Positions 1 to 11,006 of a stretch of 64,000 nt of DNA are shown here, piece by piece; the stretch's first letter is position 1; every line of letters begins with the position of its first letter. The notes under the pieces were generated by a model that saw only the letters and a list, made by a program, of their open reading frames with translations, was not told where the DNA came from and ran no database searches. This stretch comes from Deroplatys truncata. Lineage: Eukaryota > Arthropoda > Insecta > Mantodea > Mantidae. The stretch covers positions 216,605,290 through 216,669,289 of the forward strand of contig CM060990.1 of NCBI GenBank assembly GCA_030765065.1, written 5' to 3'. The position numbers were made by a program, and so were the translations under genes.

Positions 1-1983
1 TACTAGACCATAACCACACAGCCTGGAAGACTGCATTCTTCAGCTTGCTTTCATTTGTTATAGACCCTGAACTGTTACTGTATATTACCTCACATTTTGT
101 TTTTGAAATTTGGGTAACTCGGAAGTGGTTACATGTTGCATGATAAAATAAAAAAAATATTGCAGTAACATATCTTTGAGCATAAGTCTACCATAAAAAG
201 TTTGTATATATTAGAACTACATCACTTCATTATGCTGTGATACCTTTGAATAGCAAAGTAAGCTTAAGATTGTGGACAGTATGAAAGAAACTGAACGGAC
301 TTTTACTCTCATATTTCTTGTAAAATTGATGGATTTTTCATAATTTACAGTTAAATTTTCCACATAATCATAATTTTTGTGGTGTACTACATCTAGTAAT
401 GCCAAAGCATAGCTGTCTTCTCACCTCATATCACACAATCCTAACCTTTGTCAGGCAGGTCTCCTGAAGCTGAGTCATTAGATAAGTGCAGTAACATTAG
501 GCTACAATGAGGTCAGATAAATATTCAAGTGTTATAGAAAGAAGTTAACAGTGGAACTCTTCACAAATTGGAATCAGTTAAGAACAATTTGCATTTACTA
601 TAAGCTATGATGCAGGTCTAGAGATGCAGTTGGAACTTATTTTCTAGCAAAATCTCTCCAATGGGATTGCTTCTGTTATCAGATATATGGTAAATATGTC
701 AATGGCTTATGCCATGAGAGAAGATCATGAAATCTATAAAAAAACTCTTGAAGTAGGTGAGTGGGTTTTGTAGCTTTAGAGATTAGGTCTGCAAAGGAGT
801 AACCAAAATAAAGAACAAATGCTTAGTATGATTGAAGGTTTTCGTTGAGTTGTTTATTGTGAACAAATACTGTTTCTTTTTACCAATGGCTCAGTATATT
901 AAAGAAAGAGATTTTCACTCCCATAGAGGATTTTATCCATGGGTGCTGCATCACCATATTGATGACAATATAGATGTGTATTACAAAATGTTTTATATTC
1001 CATTTTACAGCACCCTAGTGTGGCCAGAGAAAAACATGAATGTCAAAATGCAAGTGTATTTTGAAGACTTAATTTACTTAAAGATTCACCAACACCACCA
1101 CCACCACCACTGCCAAATTGTTTATTAATTATTATTTATTATTATCATTATTATTATAAATGTTGCTGCCACACCATTATAGTGTAAAGGGTTCACTAAT
1201 ATCAAACCTGAACATTTGTGTTTATCATTCACATTTTCTATAGCACCTCTCATTAAGTTATTCATTAGTGTAATTGTAAAATCTGAACATAAATCAACCA
1301 AGGGTTTCAGAAGAAAAATGTGTAACAGAGGTAGTGTGGAAGTGTGATAGTAGCAAGCATTACAAATATTATCCATACTGTCCAGTATATTTGATTGGTT
1401 TTTCAGTTAGTATTGTATGTAGGAGACAAACATTGATCAATACAGTTAGCCAGTTTGTTGAGTAGTTCAAACCAGCTCTCTTTCCTGATCAAGAATTGGT
1501 GAGTGTTACCTCCCAGCATTCACCAGCTGCTTACTTTGCGACCTACTGCAAGGTCTATACTGTACATATGCAGCATGTGGCTGCAATGGTGCAGTGTTGC
1601 AAATACTTATTTTTAGACAAATGCATTTAAATGGATCAAAGGTTGTCGAGTACTTTTTGTTCCATTTGGCAACTTCTCTTAGCAGATTGAAGGTAGACAT
1701 CTTATCCTTTCCTTTCTATATAGTAACTAGTATGCAGCGTGTGAATATATAACACTGCATGGATTTTATTGGCAGTAGATGGTTCCTAGTCAATCAATTT
1801 GACATAAGAAACAAGAACTATGAAGTCAAGTTACTGAGTCATGTGTATTTAAAGTAATTAGAGACTGGGACAAATAAATCAAAATTAAAACCAAAATATG
1901 TAAATAGTCTGTATTAGTCATAGGTAACTGCTATATTCTCCAATGCAGTGAAGTTACTCATTTCTTATTTGTCTTCAGTGCAC
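1..1983. other. No gene recognised
   Basis: I see no coding exon, RNA gene or recognisable transposon here. A 98-codon frame at 832-1128 ends in a short histidine run made by a CAC repeat and has no family resemblance. The missing 5-prime exon of the crotonase gene would have to end in phase 2 with an Asn-Pro-Lys-Lys-like peptide before a GT donor; none was found, so it probably lies upstream of the window. Confidence 0.5.
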
Positions 1984-2972
1984 CTTGTGTATGGCAAAGC
2001 AAGAGTTCATGCTTCAGTAGCTGCACAGATTTACAGCGAAAGGTACCCCAATAGACTGCATTCCTATCGGACTACTTTCGTGTCTGTAGATTGGCATTTG
2101 CAAGAAAGTGGTTTGTGGTGCTGAATAAAGCAGATTGCAGTGCAAGATTTACTCATCGCACTCTGGAGAAAACATACTGCATACACTGCAAGAGGACCCG
2201 TCACCCAACACCTATGCTATTTCACGTATATTGGGCACCAACCACAAAAGTGTGTGGCAAGTCCTGCATGAGAAGCAACTCTATCCTTTCCATCTGCTAA
2301 AGGTATAAGTCTTAGCTCCAAGGGTCAAGGCTTGTGAATGTGCCTTAAGGCAGCCATAGGAATTGTTTTCCTTAGTGTTGTTCACACATTTACCAGGGAT
2401 GGGCAGATTCTAAACTCCAAGAACAATCATATATAATCCCCATGCTACTACAGAAGAGCCACCAACAGCAGTTTATGGTGAACATATGGGCTGGCATTGT
2501 TTCTGACCATGTCATTGGACCATACCACCTTCCTTCTCGACTGTGTGATGATACTTTATAAAACATTTATGGAGTATGTATTGCCAGCCCTTATAGAAGA
2601 AGTGCCACTTGATGTTCAGGCTTAGCTGCATTCCCAACATGATGGAGCTCCTGCACATTGTGCTATAAACATATGGCAGCATCTAAATTGAGTCTCCCCA
2701 ATTGCTGGATTGGAAGAGGCAGTCCTAGCATGCCCATGCCACTTCATTCTCTGGATTTCAATCCCATAGATTTCTTTCTCTGGGGTCATCTTTAGACTAT
2801 GTTGTATTCATCAGTGATTGATTATGCAGAGGCACTGTTTGTCCACATTATTACAGCCAGTGTTGAGATTCGTAACACACCAGGAATTCTTAGCAGGGTT
2901 CAGGAATCATTTCTGCATAGAGGTTGCCTATGCATTGATGTTAAAGATTGCCATTTTGAGCAGTTCCTTTGA
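1984..2972 (+). pseudogene. Mariner-like (IS630-Tc1-mariner) transposase relic, group D
   Basis: A decayed DNA transposase read in several frames. It opens with an N-terminal helix-turn-helix-like block (a YGKARVHASVAAQIYSERYP-type peptide). A middle block contains a VWQVLHEKQLYPFHLL-type peptide, close to RRVLHEQLLYPYHIQCVQGL of the better copy at 44105-45576. An HDGAPAHC catalytic-Asp block follows near 2640, and a CHFEQFL terminus precedes the TGA. Several stops and frameshifts break it, so it cannot make an active enzyme. No terminal inverted repeats were identified. The family assignment rests on similarity to the group D copies in this window and on general knowledge of this insect transposase type. 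Confidence 0.7.
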
Positions 2973-3630
2973 AACCAGGGCATTTTCATTTGTTTGCTTA
3001 TCTTTATCCATATTGTACCTCTCTGTTGTATTGTAACATTAATACACAAACAGCTTATTTTTGTAATAATTCAGTCACACTTAGATCTTTTAAGTGCTTA
3101 TAAATTTACAGTTTTGTTAGTCATTTGTGTAAACTTGTACCAGTTCATTTAACATTATTATATGTATTTAGTTTCCAGTGTGTACTATTTAGGTCATTGA
3201 AGTGTAAATTACAATTGAAAGAATTTTGAATTAAAAACTTGAGCAAGAAAGGGAAGAAAAAAAAAGAAGAAAAAAATCAGTCACTGAGATTCAAACCCAA
3301 AATCCAAATGTGTGTTTACCTGCACCTTCCTGGTAACATATCCATTCCAATAAAGATGCAAGCTCCGATTAGCTCCACTTATTTTCTCATCATACTTTAC
3401 AGTTGAAGTGGAAGTGATTAGTGGCATGCAAACTCCCTAGCAATTTTTATCCGTAATTCAGTAATTTGTCTTCATAGACCATAGGTTTCCTATCTCAGAT
3501 TGATTGTGTATGAACCATCTATTATCAGTAGAATTTGTGCAGTGCTATCAATTTACACCCGGTATTTGAAACTAATATATTAATGATGTACTATTATTTT
3601 GGCAGAATGTAAAAAACATAAAACATGAAC
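2973..3630. other. No gene; possible SINE scrap
   Basis: No coding potential is recognised. On the minus strand, 3283-3345 contains GGGTTTGAATCTC, which resembles a tRNA B box, followed by A-rich sequence, so a decayed SINE is possible. The call is weak because no A box or flanking duplication could be defined. Confidence 0.3.
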
Positions 3631-3818
3631 AGAGAGAGAGAGAGCGAGAGAGAGAGCGAGAGAGCGAGAGAGCGAGCGAGAGAGCGAGAGAGAGCGAGCG
3701 AGAGAGCGAGAGAGAGAGCGAGAGAGAGAGAGCGAGAGAGAGAGCGAGAGAGAGAGAGCGAGAGAGAGAGAGAGCGAGAGAGAGAGAGCGAGAGAGAGAG
3801 CGAGAGAGCGAGAGAGAG

Positions 3819-3861
<43 letters not shown>
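3631..3861 (+). repeat. (GA)n/(GAGAGAGC)n purine-rich satellite tract
   Basis: About 230 bp of nearly pure GA dinucleotides with interspersed GC steps, polypurine on the plus strand. The tract ends 53 bases before a crotonase exon. The Ser-Leu and Arg-Glu open frames over it are artefacts of the dinucleotide repeat. Tracts with this mirror symmetry can adopt triplex (H-DNA) structure, which is established chemistry; any effect here is inference. Confidence 0.95.
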
Positions 3862-3864
<3 letters not shown>

Positions 3865-3914
3865 TTTTCTCCCCATGTTGCTCTCTCACCTTGTGTGTGT
3901 GTTTTTTCCCCCAG

Positions 3915-4050
3915 GAATGCACTCTCTCTTCAGATGATGGAGGATTTAATAGCAAATATTACTTTTAACCAGGGTGACCCTGCTCTTAGGTGCATTGTGC
4001 TTTATGGTGAAGGCAAAGTATTTTCTTCAGGTCATAATCTAAAGGAACTG
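3915..4050 (+). CDS. ECHDC3-type crotonase, internal exon A
   Basis: Exon of an enoyl-CoA hydratase/isomerase (crotonase) family protein, best matched to ECHDC3, a mitochondrial member. It encodes a NALSLQMMEDL block followed by FSSGHNLKEL, the conserved segment that supplies the first oxyanion-hole loop. The acceptor is a CCCCCAG at 3908-3914 and the donor is GTGAGT at 4051. The first base completes a split codon (phase 2) and the exon ends in phase 0, giving 45 full codons. It joins in frame to the exon at 10816. The upstream exon is not visible. A (GA)n tract lies just before the acceptor, and the intron after it holds an L2/CR1-like element, a SINE, a solo LTR and a hAT-type element. The family call is confident from the motif order; the exact orthology is inferred. 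Confidence 0.9.
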
Positions 4051-4259
4051 GTGAGTGTATATCTTAATAGTTTCATACTTTCTGTTGGTTGCTTATAGAA
4101 TGTAACTGCATGGGTACTAAGCTAGCAAGGGAAGTGGGAAGAAGTGTGTGAATAAGCTCCAGGTTTATAACATGAAAAAACTGTAGAAGGGACAATGGGA
4201 GTGGATCTTTCAACATACAAAATCAGGATAGGATCATTTATAGCAAAAAGGCGCAAGAG

Positions 4260-4780
4260 TTGAGAAATAGAAATGTAAAGGAGAATTCTAAGATTATGGC
4301 TATAATTTTGGTGATACTAGTGATTGGTGGTGTACAGGTGAACCCTGAGCCAGTGGATAGGGGTGATAGTCTGGAAAGAATACTAAACCAAATGGATGGC
4401 CTGCAGGAGAGACTTGGTGATCAAATTAATGCAGTGGTTCAGGAGATTAAACAAGAAATAAAAGTTGAAGTTAAGGGTATTAAAAAAGAAATTGATGAGA
4501 TGAAAGTAAGAGTGGATAAGTTAGAGGGGAATAACCATAAGCTCAATATGCTATTTATTGGAGTAGGAGAACAATGAGGTGTTTGGGCCATACAAGATGT
4601 GTGTGAAATTTTGGAACGAAAACTGGAGCTGAAATTAGGAGGATGGTAAATTGCAGACACTTTTCATATTCGAAAAAAAACAGAAGAAGGGTGATAATTG
4701 CAAAGTTTATGAACAGGAGTATCATTTAGGAGATTTTGCATAGCTTGAGGAAACTGAGAAAGTCAACTAACTTTTTAAAC
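4260..4780 (+). pseudogene. L2/CR1-like ORF1 remnant with degenerate 2A-like motif
   Basis: The start of ORF1 of copy 1. A hydrophobic stretch (MAIILVILVI) leads into GGVQVNPEP at 4326-4352, which matches GGVELNPGP of the full-length copy at 18810-18836 but has lost the Gly of the NPGP core. A lysine/glutamate-rich coiled-coil region follows (VQEIKQEIKVEVKGIKKEID), then an MLFIGV block that starts the RNA-binding-like domain. A stop after GVGEQ and later frameshifts end it. The coiled coil suggests an oligomerising nucleic-acid chaperone like other ORF1 proteins; the function is inferred from the family. Confidence 0.7.
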
Positions 4781-5436
4781 ACAGATCTATCATTTAAAGA
4801 ATGAGAATTGAAGAAAAAGCACACCATGCAGATGAAGGAAGCCAGACTGGGGTGGGGGGGGGAGAAGCATATACTCAAAACCAGCTGTGAATCAACAACA
4901 GGAAGGCAAAAGCTGAGAGTGAAAAGGACCTAAGGATAAGGAGGGAAGACCGAGCAGGAAATAACTGATCAAAATATGTCAGTGTTAGAGGAGAGAGCAG
5001 GAAAATCAAGGGGCAGTCCTGCTGAAAGTGTTGTATTAGGGAAAGATGAATGCATGTCTCACAAGCAGCAGGCATTTCAAGGTCGAGCAATGGAGCGAGC
5101 TTGAGTGATTTCACCTTACAAACAGTTGTCACATGAGTCACAACAGCTGGCAGAGCATGCCACAGCTAGTGGTGGAGGGCCAGTAGGAGTCTGGTATTGC
5201 AATCAAGGGCAAGCTACTATGGGGTTGAGTGTGGTGTCAACACCTTATGGAAGTATATTGGAGTTAAATGTTTCAGAACAGAGTCGGTTAGAGTACAGTG
5301 AACTTTTACGCCAAGGGAAATTGGGTGAGGGGATTCAGAGTAAGAAGAAACTGCAAGAATACAGATAGAGGTTAGGGTCCCAATAAGAGAGTGAGGAAGG
5401 AGAGGGAGGTAGTGAGACTGGGTTTCTAGAACCATG

Positions 5437-6160
5437 AATGTTTAAAAATAGTATATGTTTAGGATTTATCCAATTGTTAAAGGAAGTGAACATTTTGGGT
5501 TTAGCAAAACATGGTTGAGCAATAATGAAAGCTTAGAACTTATGGGTTTTGTATACATAGGAAAAGGAGGTGTGAGGCAAATGAGTAAGGGCAGATTATA
5601 TGGAGGTGAGGGTGCATCAATCTGTGATCTGATATGTGAGGTTAAAGAGAGGAAATCTAGGATGGTTGGAGTCATGTGGTTAGTATTAAAACAGCTAGCA
5701 TTATATCTGGGGTTATTCACAATCTGCCCAGAAACTCCCAGTTTCATGATTCTGATCTCCTTCGTCATTTAGAATTTGAAATGGAGGAAGTCAAGGAGTT
5801 TGTCTTACTTGGGGATTTTTTAATGCAAGAAATGGAATCATACAAGCAGGAGATTGTGGCATATTGGAGGATAATCTTGCTGATAAAGATTGCGAAATCG
5901 GTATAAGAAGGGGCAAAGACAGAACAGTGAATGAAGAAGGACTTAAACCTATTCAACTCTGTGAAGGTAATGAGTTTATGATTGTGAATGGCTCGTTGAG
6001 GGAAGATGACAATGGTGAATTCATGTTTGTTAACCAGGGGGTCAAAGTAATGTAGACTTCGTGTTGTGCAGATGGGAGGGCTTGTCCTAAGTGTTAAATT
6101 TCAAAGTAATGAACTTAATGAGCAATAGTGCACATTTCCCAATTATATGTGAATGGAAAT
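5437..6160 (+). pseudogene. L2/CR1-like ORF2, endonuclease remnant
   Basis: An APE-type endonuclease domain broken by frameshifts. Recognisable pieces are FSKTWLSNNESLELMGFVYI (the ETW...DFxYxGK region of intact copies), GVIHNLPRNSQFHDSDLL (the VIYNPPxxSxFxNPDLL region), then FVLLGDF and GEFMFVNQG before a VDFVL end. In intact copies the same pieces appear in this order. The SINE insertion separates it from the RT part. Confidence 0.75.
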
Positions 6161-6169
6161 GTAGATGGG

Positions 6170-7365
6170 TAAATTAAATTAAAATGAGTTTTATTTATGG
6201 ACTCTCTTTAACTACTATGTTTCTTAGCATCCCATTCTATATTGGACATGAAAGACCGGAAATTTTGCTCAGAGGCCTCTTTATCAGGTGAGCCAGTTTG
6301 GCTCCCTTCCCCAAAGTATCTTAGCTGCCTCTTCCAGCTTTACCGCCTGGCCATACCTACTGCATTGCCAGCTGTGGATATATTACACCATTCCGCCTGA
6401 GCCGATATCGATGCCACCAACATTGCAGTAGCTATTTTACCAGCCAACACTTCTTATGCACAATCATCTAGAGGGTAGCATAATGTGGCGCTGCAGGGGG
6501 CTGACGTCAGAAGATATGATCACCTGACTAGCCACTTCTGGGCAACTGGAAGGCACGAGAAGACAAGAGGAGATTCGTCTCTAACCGTACATTGCAGATG
6601 GAACTCCAATAGCTTTGGTGTAGGAAGTGCTTTCGCCCACGCTTAAGGCTTATTGAAAATTTTCACAGAACTAGATTCCTTTTGGCGTAAGGAAGATTAC
6701 TAAATTTAACTTTTGGGCGTGTGGTGAATTTTCTAAGGCTTAGAGCCAGAGCAAACAGGACATATATATTTGAAACAATTTGTAAAGTGCATAATCGGCA
6801 AGTTAAAGTGCAAGAGATAATAGACATTTATATGCTTTGTTCACTGTACTAAAGCCAAGTTTGTAGAGTATTTTGTTGGAAAGAATATAGTAGTTTATAT
6901 AGCTGCAAGAAAGCGGATGTTTATTTCTGTGTTGTACAAGTTTCTTTACTTTTGAGAAATCCTTTCCTCATTTGTACTTGTCTTAAATTTAAAAATATTC
7001 CTAACCTATGGGGATACTTCATAGTTGAAGTATTACAGTTAAATGGGACTAGCTTTAAAAATATTATACAAATAGCTCTTGTGGAAATGGTATTATTGAA
7101 ATTATTTAAAATGTGGAGATTTAGTGTTGAATATTAACACATGGTAACTGCTATTACACATTTTTCTTAGTTTAACATCATAATAGTTCACAGGTTTGAG
7201 GTTCTTTTACATGCCGTAAATCTATGACATGGAACCACTGGCTTTACTTCCCTTCTGAAGGAAGCCATGTTAAGGATTTTTATGCCCGAAAAAATCCATT
7301 GCCTTCCGCCAAATTTTAACTTGCGACCTTGGGAACTAGAGACTAGCATGGTACCCTAGACTACA
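6170..7365 (-). mobile_element. tRNA-derived SINE (SINE-1) copy split by a solo LTR
   Basis: Two halves, 6170-6288 and 7191-7365, together match the roughly 290-bp SINE at 37959-38250. The head, with tRNA-like sequence, is on the right, so the SINE points to the minus strand. It sits inside copy 1 of the L2/CR1-like element with an 8-bp duplication TAGATGGG. The B-box region is more decayed than in the 37.9-kb copy. Confidence 0.8.
6289..7190. mobile_element. Solo LTR, 902 bp
   Basis: The inserted segment starts TGAGCC and ends GTTCA, so it has TG...CA ends, and it is flanked by the 4-bp duplication CAGG at 6285-6288 and 7191-7194. The intact SINE at 37.96 kb reads straight across this site, which proves the extra 902 bp plus one CAGG are an insertion. 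No gag-pol or second LTR is present, which fits LTR-LTR recombination of an LTR retrotransposon. The 62-codon frame at 6952-7137 has no family match. Confidence 0.75.
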
Positions 7366-7373
7366 TAGATGGG

Positions 7374-8455
7374 CGATGATAAAGTTGTAAACAGCATACA
7401 AAAAAGAAATGTGCAAGTGTTTTGGGGTGCAAATGGAACCAAGAGTTCTCATAAAATTTGTATGAAATGTTGAACTCCTTGTGCCAAGCTTGTGTGTTCA
7501 TGGTATCAATTGGTGGACCGAGTTACAGCTTAGAGAAAATGCGAGTTTTAGTTGGGAGATTTGGAATATTGGAAGAGCGATGGTATGAAAGATAGTTTAT
7601 TTACTAGGGAAAAGGTTCTTAAACAGGCTAAACATTCTAAAAAAGAATAAAACAGTGGGTATTGATAGACCACCTACCAAATTTTGTAAAGCATGGTGTG
7701 ATGACAGATAGGCTAGTGTGGTGGTTAAATTGCTTAATCTAATAAAAAGCAAAAGGAACATTCCTGAATCTTGGTGGACTGCTGTCATTCATCCGATTTA
7801 TAAGGGCAAAGGGGTGTGACAGAGAACCCTGGTAATTATAGGGGAGTTGCACTCCTGTCAAATCTTGGGAAGACATTTGTGGGAATATTAACAGAATGGA
7901 TGAGTTGAGAGAAATTAATTAATATCTACATTTCAGAGCAGCTTCAGTAGAGAGCAAAGAACAATTGACAATGTATTATTAATTAAAACACTAATTAATA
8001 AATATTTGTTAAAGAAACAAGGTAGATTATATGCAGTGTTTGTAGACGTAGAGAAAGCGTATGATAGAGTAAGTAGAGATGTGTTATGGCATAACCTATG
8101 GAGCAAATGAATAAATAAAGGCATAATTAGATTAGTTCAAAAAATTTGTACGGATAACACCTTTTGTGTCAGATGTGGGGAAGGTAAGGCATCAAAGGAA
8201 ATAGGAAGTTGCACAGGACCAGGTTGAGACAGAGATGCAAATTGAGTTCTATCCTGTTTAATTTGTTTATTTATGATGTTTTAGCAGGGTTACATAAAGT
8301 TAACAAACATATGCCAGTAATTAATAACCAAGAGATTCCTGGATAATTATATGCAGATGGCATAATTGTAGCATTTTTCTCAGTGATTGGTCTGAAGAGT
8401 GAATTTCAGAAATATGTATTGTGAAGAATGGGATCTGAAAGCAAATTAGAATGAC
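7374..8455 (+). pseudogene. L2/CR1-like ORF2, reverse transcriptase remnant
   Basis: RT blocks of copy 1 after the SINE insertion: a KNKTVGIDRPPTKFCKAW block, WWTAVIHPIYKGKG, QRTIDNVLLIKTLINKYLLK, then RLYAVFVDVEKAYDRVSRDV with the catalytic Asp of palm block A, and NTFCVRCGEG. The second palm block (ADD) is mutated. Frameshifts and stops disable it. The order and wording match the intact copy at 27399-29059. Confidence 0.8.
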
Positions 8456-8460
8456 ATTGA

Positions 8461-9132
8461 TTATTGAACTGTATTGCAATCAGGAGAATTATATTAATGT
8501 ATGTACTATTTAAGATGTTAATCTTTGTTGTGTCATGAGATTTCATGGTCTGAGAGAGAGCCAGGATTAAAGCAAACCATGAAGATTGTAATTTTTAATC
8601 ACTTTGTACTTGAATAAATAAACCTAAATGTAAGTGCATTATAAAAGATTCACAGAAATTAAACTTAAAGAGTTAGCTATGCTCCATTAGCATTACCAAC
8701 ACAATTTCATTATTATTAACAATTAGTGCAATGTTTCGTTTTTGTGTAGTGCATGTTTTGAATTAAACTGCATTTCCCAATTGCTTTCAGGAGTGCAAAA
8801 GATCATTGAGCACAATACCATTAGCAAACTAAGTACATTTTTATCCCCATGTAATATCGTTATGAATCCTAAACACACTGCTTAGAAAAGAATGGGGGAG
8901 GGAGAAGTTTTTGAAGCAACACATACTTGTTTTAAATCTCATAATTTATTGGATAATAACCATCACTGAACAATGAACGTAAATCAGCAACAAATAAGAC
9001 TTGCTATATTTAAACTTTACTTCATTAAGTAATATTTGGGCTATATCATAAGTTCTAATAACACTGTCTGAAACACAAGCTAATCTGTCACTGTCTGGTT
9101 AAATGATGTAATATTGGCATGATAGGTTAATC
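8461..9132. other. Intronic, nothing recognised
   Basis: AT-rich sequence without recognisable coding or repeat structure. Some of it may be the lost 3-prime part of the element to the left, but no match could be shown. Confidence 0.4.
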
Positions 9133-9140
9133 ACTCACAC

Positions 9141-10098
9141 TAGGGATGTGATAAATAGTTATTTTTGGGTAACGCGATAACTGTCACAATTACAGTGCAT
9201 TAACAGTTACCAGTAACAATTAAGTTATTTGTTTTCATGGTTATCCTGTTTGCTGTTACAGTGCATTGATGGTTACCAGTAACAATTAGCTGTAACTATG
9301 TTTCAATATGAATGAGCTGATACAGAGTTACTTTATTATTTGATACAATCTGAAAAGAAGTTTCTATATCTATGTCAACACAGTGATTATTATGGTGGTC
9401 CATAATCGCAAAATGAATTCACACCTACTTTTACATTCCTGCATATATACACAACTACTTAGCTATATGGGATCCTAAATATAACCATCATGTAATGTAG
9501 ACATAGCAAAGGAGAATACATCACTATTGCCGAAATCAACATAACTGAAATTAAGCATTTAATAACTTAAATATTCCCATAGAATATTAGATAAAACATG
9601 TCAATTACATTTTGAAATGCAATGTTGCTAGAGAAGAGGAACACTAACCCCCAAACACACATTATTGTCTAGCATCAAAAGAGATGCAAATAATCTCATT
9701 TGGCTACATATATGTAGCAAAGTGGGTAATTAGTAGGCTTTTTCTTGCCAGATGGTATATTAGATTGGCAATGCCACTCACAATCTATTGCAGAGGAGAT
9801 TGATACTGCATGAGTCGAGGTAACTTAGTTCCCAATAAGTGATACCAATGTGCATGCATTGAACAATGTCACCCAGATTCTGTAACTATCTCCATTGCTT
9901 TAGTAACTGTTAACAAGATAACTAGTTACTGTCTTTGTTACTTTGGCAACTGTTATTGGGTAACTAGTCACTTTGCATTTATTACTTTTGTAGCTGTTAA
10001 TGGGTAACTAGTTATTTTCTGACTCTATACAGTACCGTAACCATAACATTAAGGTAACTATTGCAATGTAACCATTATGTATTATCTTCCCATTCCTA
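9141..10098. mobile_element. Non-autonomous hAT-type DNA transposon (958 bp)
   Basis: The ends are TAGGGATGTG and CCCATTCCTA, short imperfect inverted repeats. They are flanked by an 8-bp target duplication ACTCACAC (9133-9140) and ACTCATAC (10099-10106), one mismatch apart. An 8-bp duplication with a TAGGGATG-like end is characteristic of hAT elements. No transposase is encoded. The subterminal parts are dense in GTAAC/GTTAC words in both orientations, possible transposase-binding sites by analogy with other hAT elements. Confidence 0.7.
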
Positions 10099-10106
10099 AC
10101 TCATAC

Positions 10107-10815
10107 TGATAACCATAAAATGTTCCAGTTTGCCACATTACCAATAATATTTTACTGTAATGTCACCTAAAATAACTAGATATTAAGTAAATCAATTTGA
10201 GAACACGCAAGTAACAGAAAGCATTCATCACTAAATTATTTTTGTCATTCTCAAGATGACCAAGCAATACAACAGCTAACCTGCATCAACAGTCTTGTCA
10301 CTGCAAGTTAGTAATGACTTGGAATTATGAAAAAAGAGCAAGGATTCGCTTGTAAATTGAGGTAATTATGAAACAAAAAAGCTCACTGCAATATATATTT
10401 ACTTAAATTATTGCTCATTCTAGGCTAAGGTGTTACTTTAACCAAATTTTTAACTTACTCATCATGAAGAATCTTCTGGTTACATGGGCCATTCAGAAAA
10501 CTCTTTCATTCCTGGTCTCACTCGCACAGTTCCATGACATCAGTGCACTCTGCCAGGTGGGGTGAAACTAAACACAAGGGATCAGCAGCTCTCATTTGTT
10601 TGAGCCGGGGTTGGACAGGTGGCCAGGGTCTCAAAAACCAAACTGTGCCAAGGTGTTACATTTGCTAAAGATGTATCTTGGAAATAACAAAAGTGTCATT
10701 TATTGGTAGGGCTATTCAGGAAGGGAGGTATGAATATTAATAAGTTAATTACAGACAACTACTTCAAAATTGTAAAGAGGACTTGCAATATAACAAAATG
10801 AATATCTGTTCACAG
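10107..10815. other. Intronic, nothing recognised
   Basis: No gene or repeat was recognised between the hAT-type element and the next crotonase exon. Confidence 0.4.
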
Positions 10816-11006
10816 ACTTTGAAAGAAGGTACTGATCATCATAATCAAGTGTTCTCAACATGCTCACGACTCATGCTGGGTATCCTTCAGTGTCCTGTGC
10901 CTGTGGTAGCTGTTGTGCAAGGATTGGCTGCTGCTGCTGGTTGTCAGCTGGTGGCAACATGTGATATTGCTATTTGCACAGAAAACAGTTCTTTTTCTAC
11001 ACCAGG
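10816..11006 (+). CDS. ECHDC3-type crotonase, internal exon B
   Basis: Encodes TLKEGTDHHNQVFSTCSRLM, then CPVPVVAVVQGLAAAAGCQL and VATCDIAICTENSSFSTPG. This is the core crotonase signature: the (A)GCQL segment gives the second oxyanion-hole amide, and CDIA is the family hallmark. The acceptor is TTCACAG (ends 10815) and the donor is GTAATG at 11007. It enters in phase 0 from exon A and leaves with two bases of a Gly codon (phase 2), completed by the first base of exon C. At STPG, classical hydratases have a catalytic Glu (QPE); its absence fits ECHDC3-type proteins. Confidence 0.95.

Larger units (their letters stand above)
4230..8460 (+). mobile_element. L2/CR1-like non-LTR retrotransposon, copy 1 (old, interrupted)
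   Basis: A degenerate element with an ORF1 remnant, an endonuclease remnant and a reverse transcriptase (RT) remnant in the correct order on the plus strand. It is interrupted at 6170-7365 by a SINE that itself contains a solo LTR, with the 8-bp duplication TAGATGGG at 6162-6169 and 7366-7373. The C-terminal third seen in other copies (after the ADD box) is missing. The 5-prime limit is approximate. Stops and frameshifts are frequent, so this is the oldest large copy in the window. Confidence 0.8.

Noticed and set aside
832..1128. 98-codon frame ending in six histidines
   Set aside because: The histidines come from a short CAC repeat, with no homology or splice context.
3572..4098. Ser-Leu-rich and Arg-Glu-rich long open frames over the GA tract
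   Set aside because: They follow from the dinucleotide repeat, on both strands and in several frames; only the 3915-4050 part of the plus frame is a real exon.
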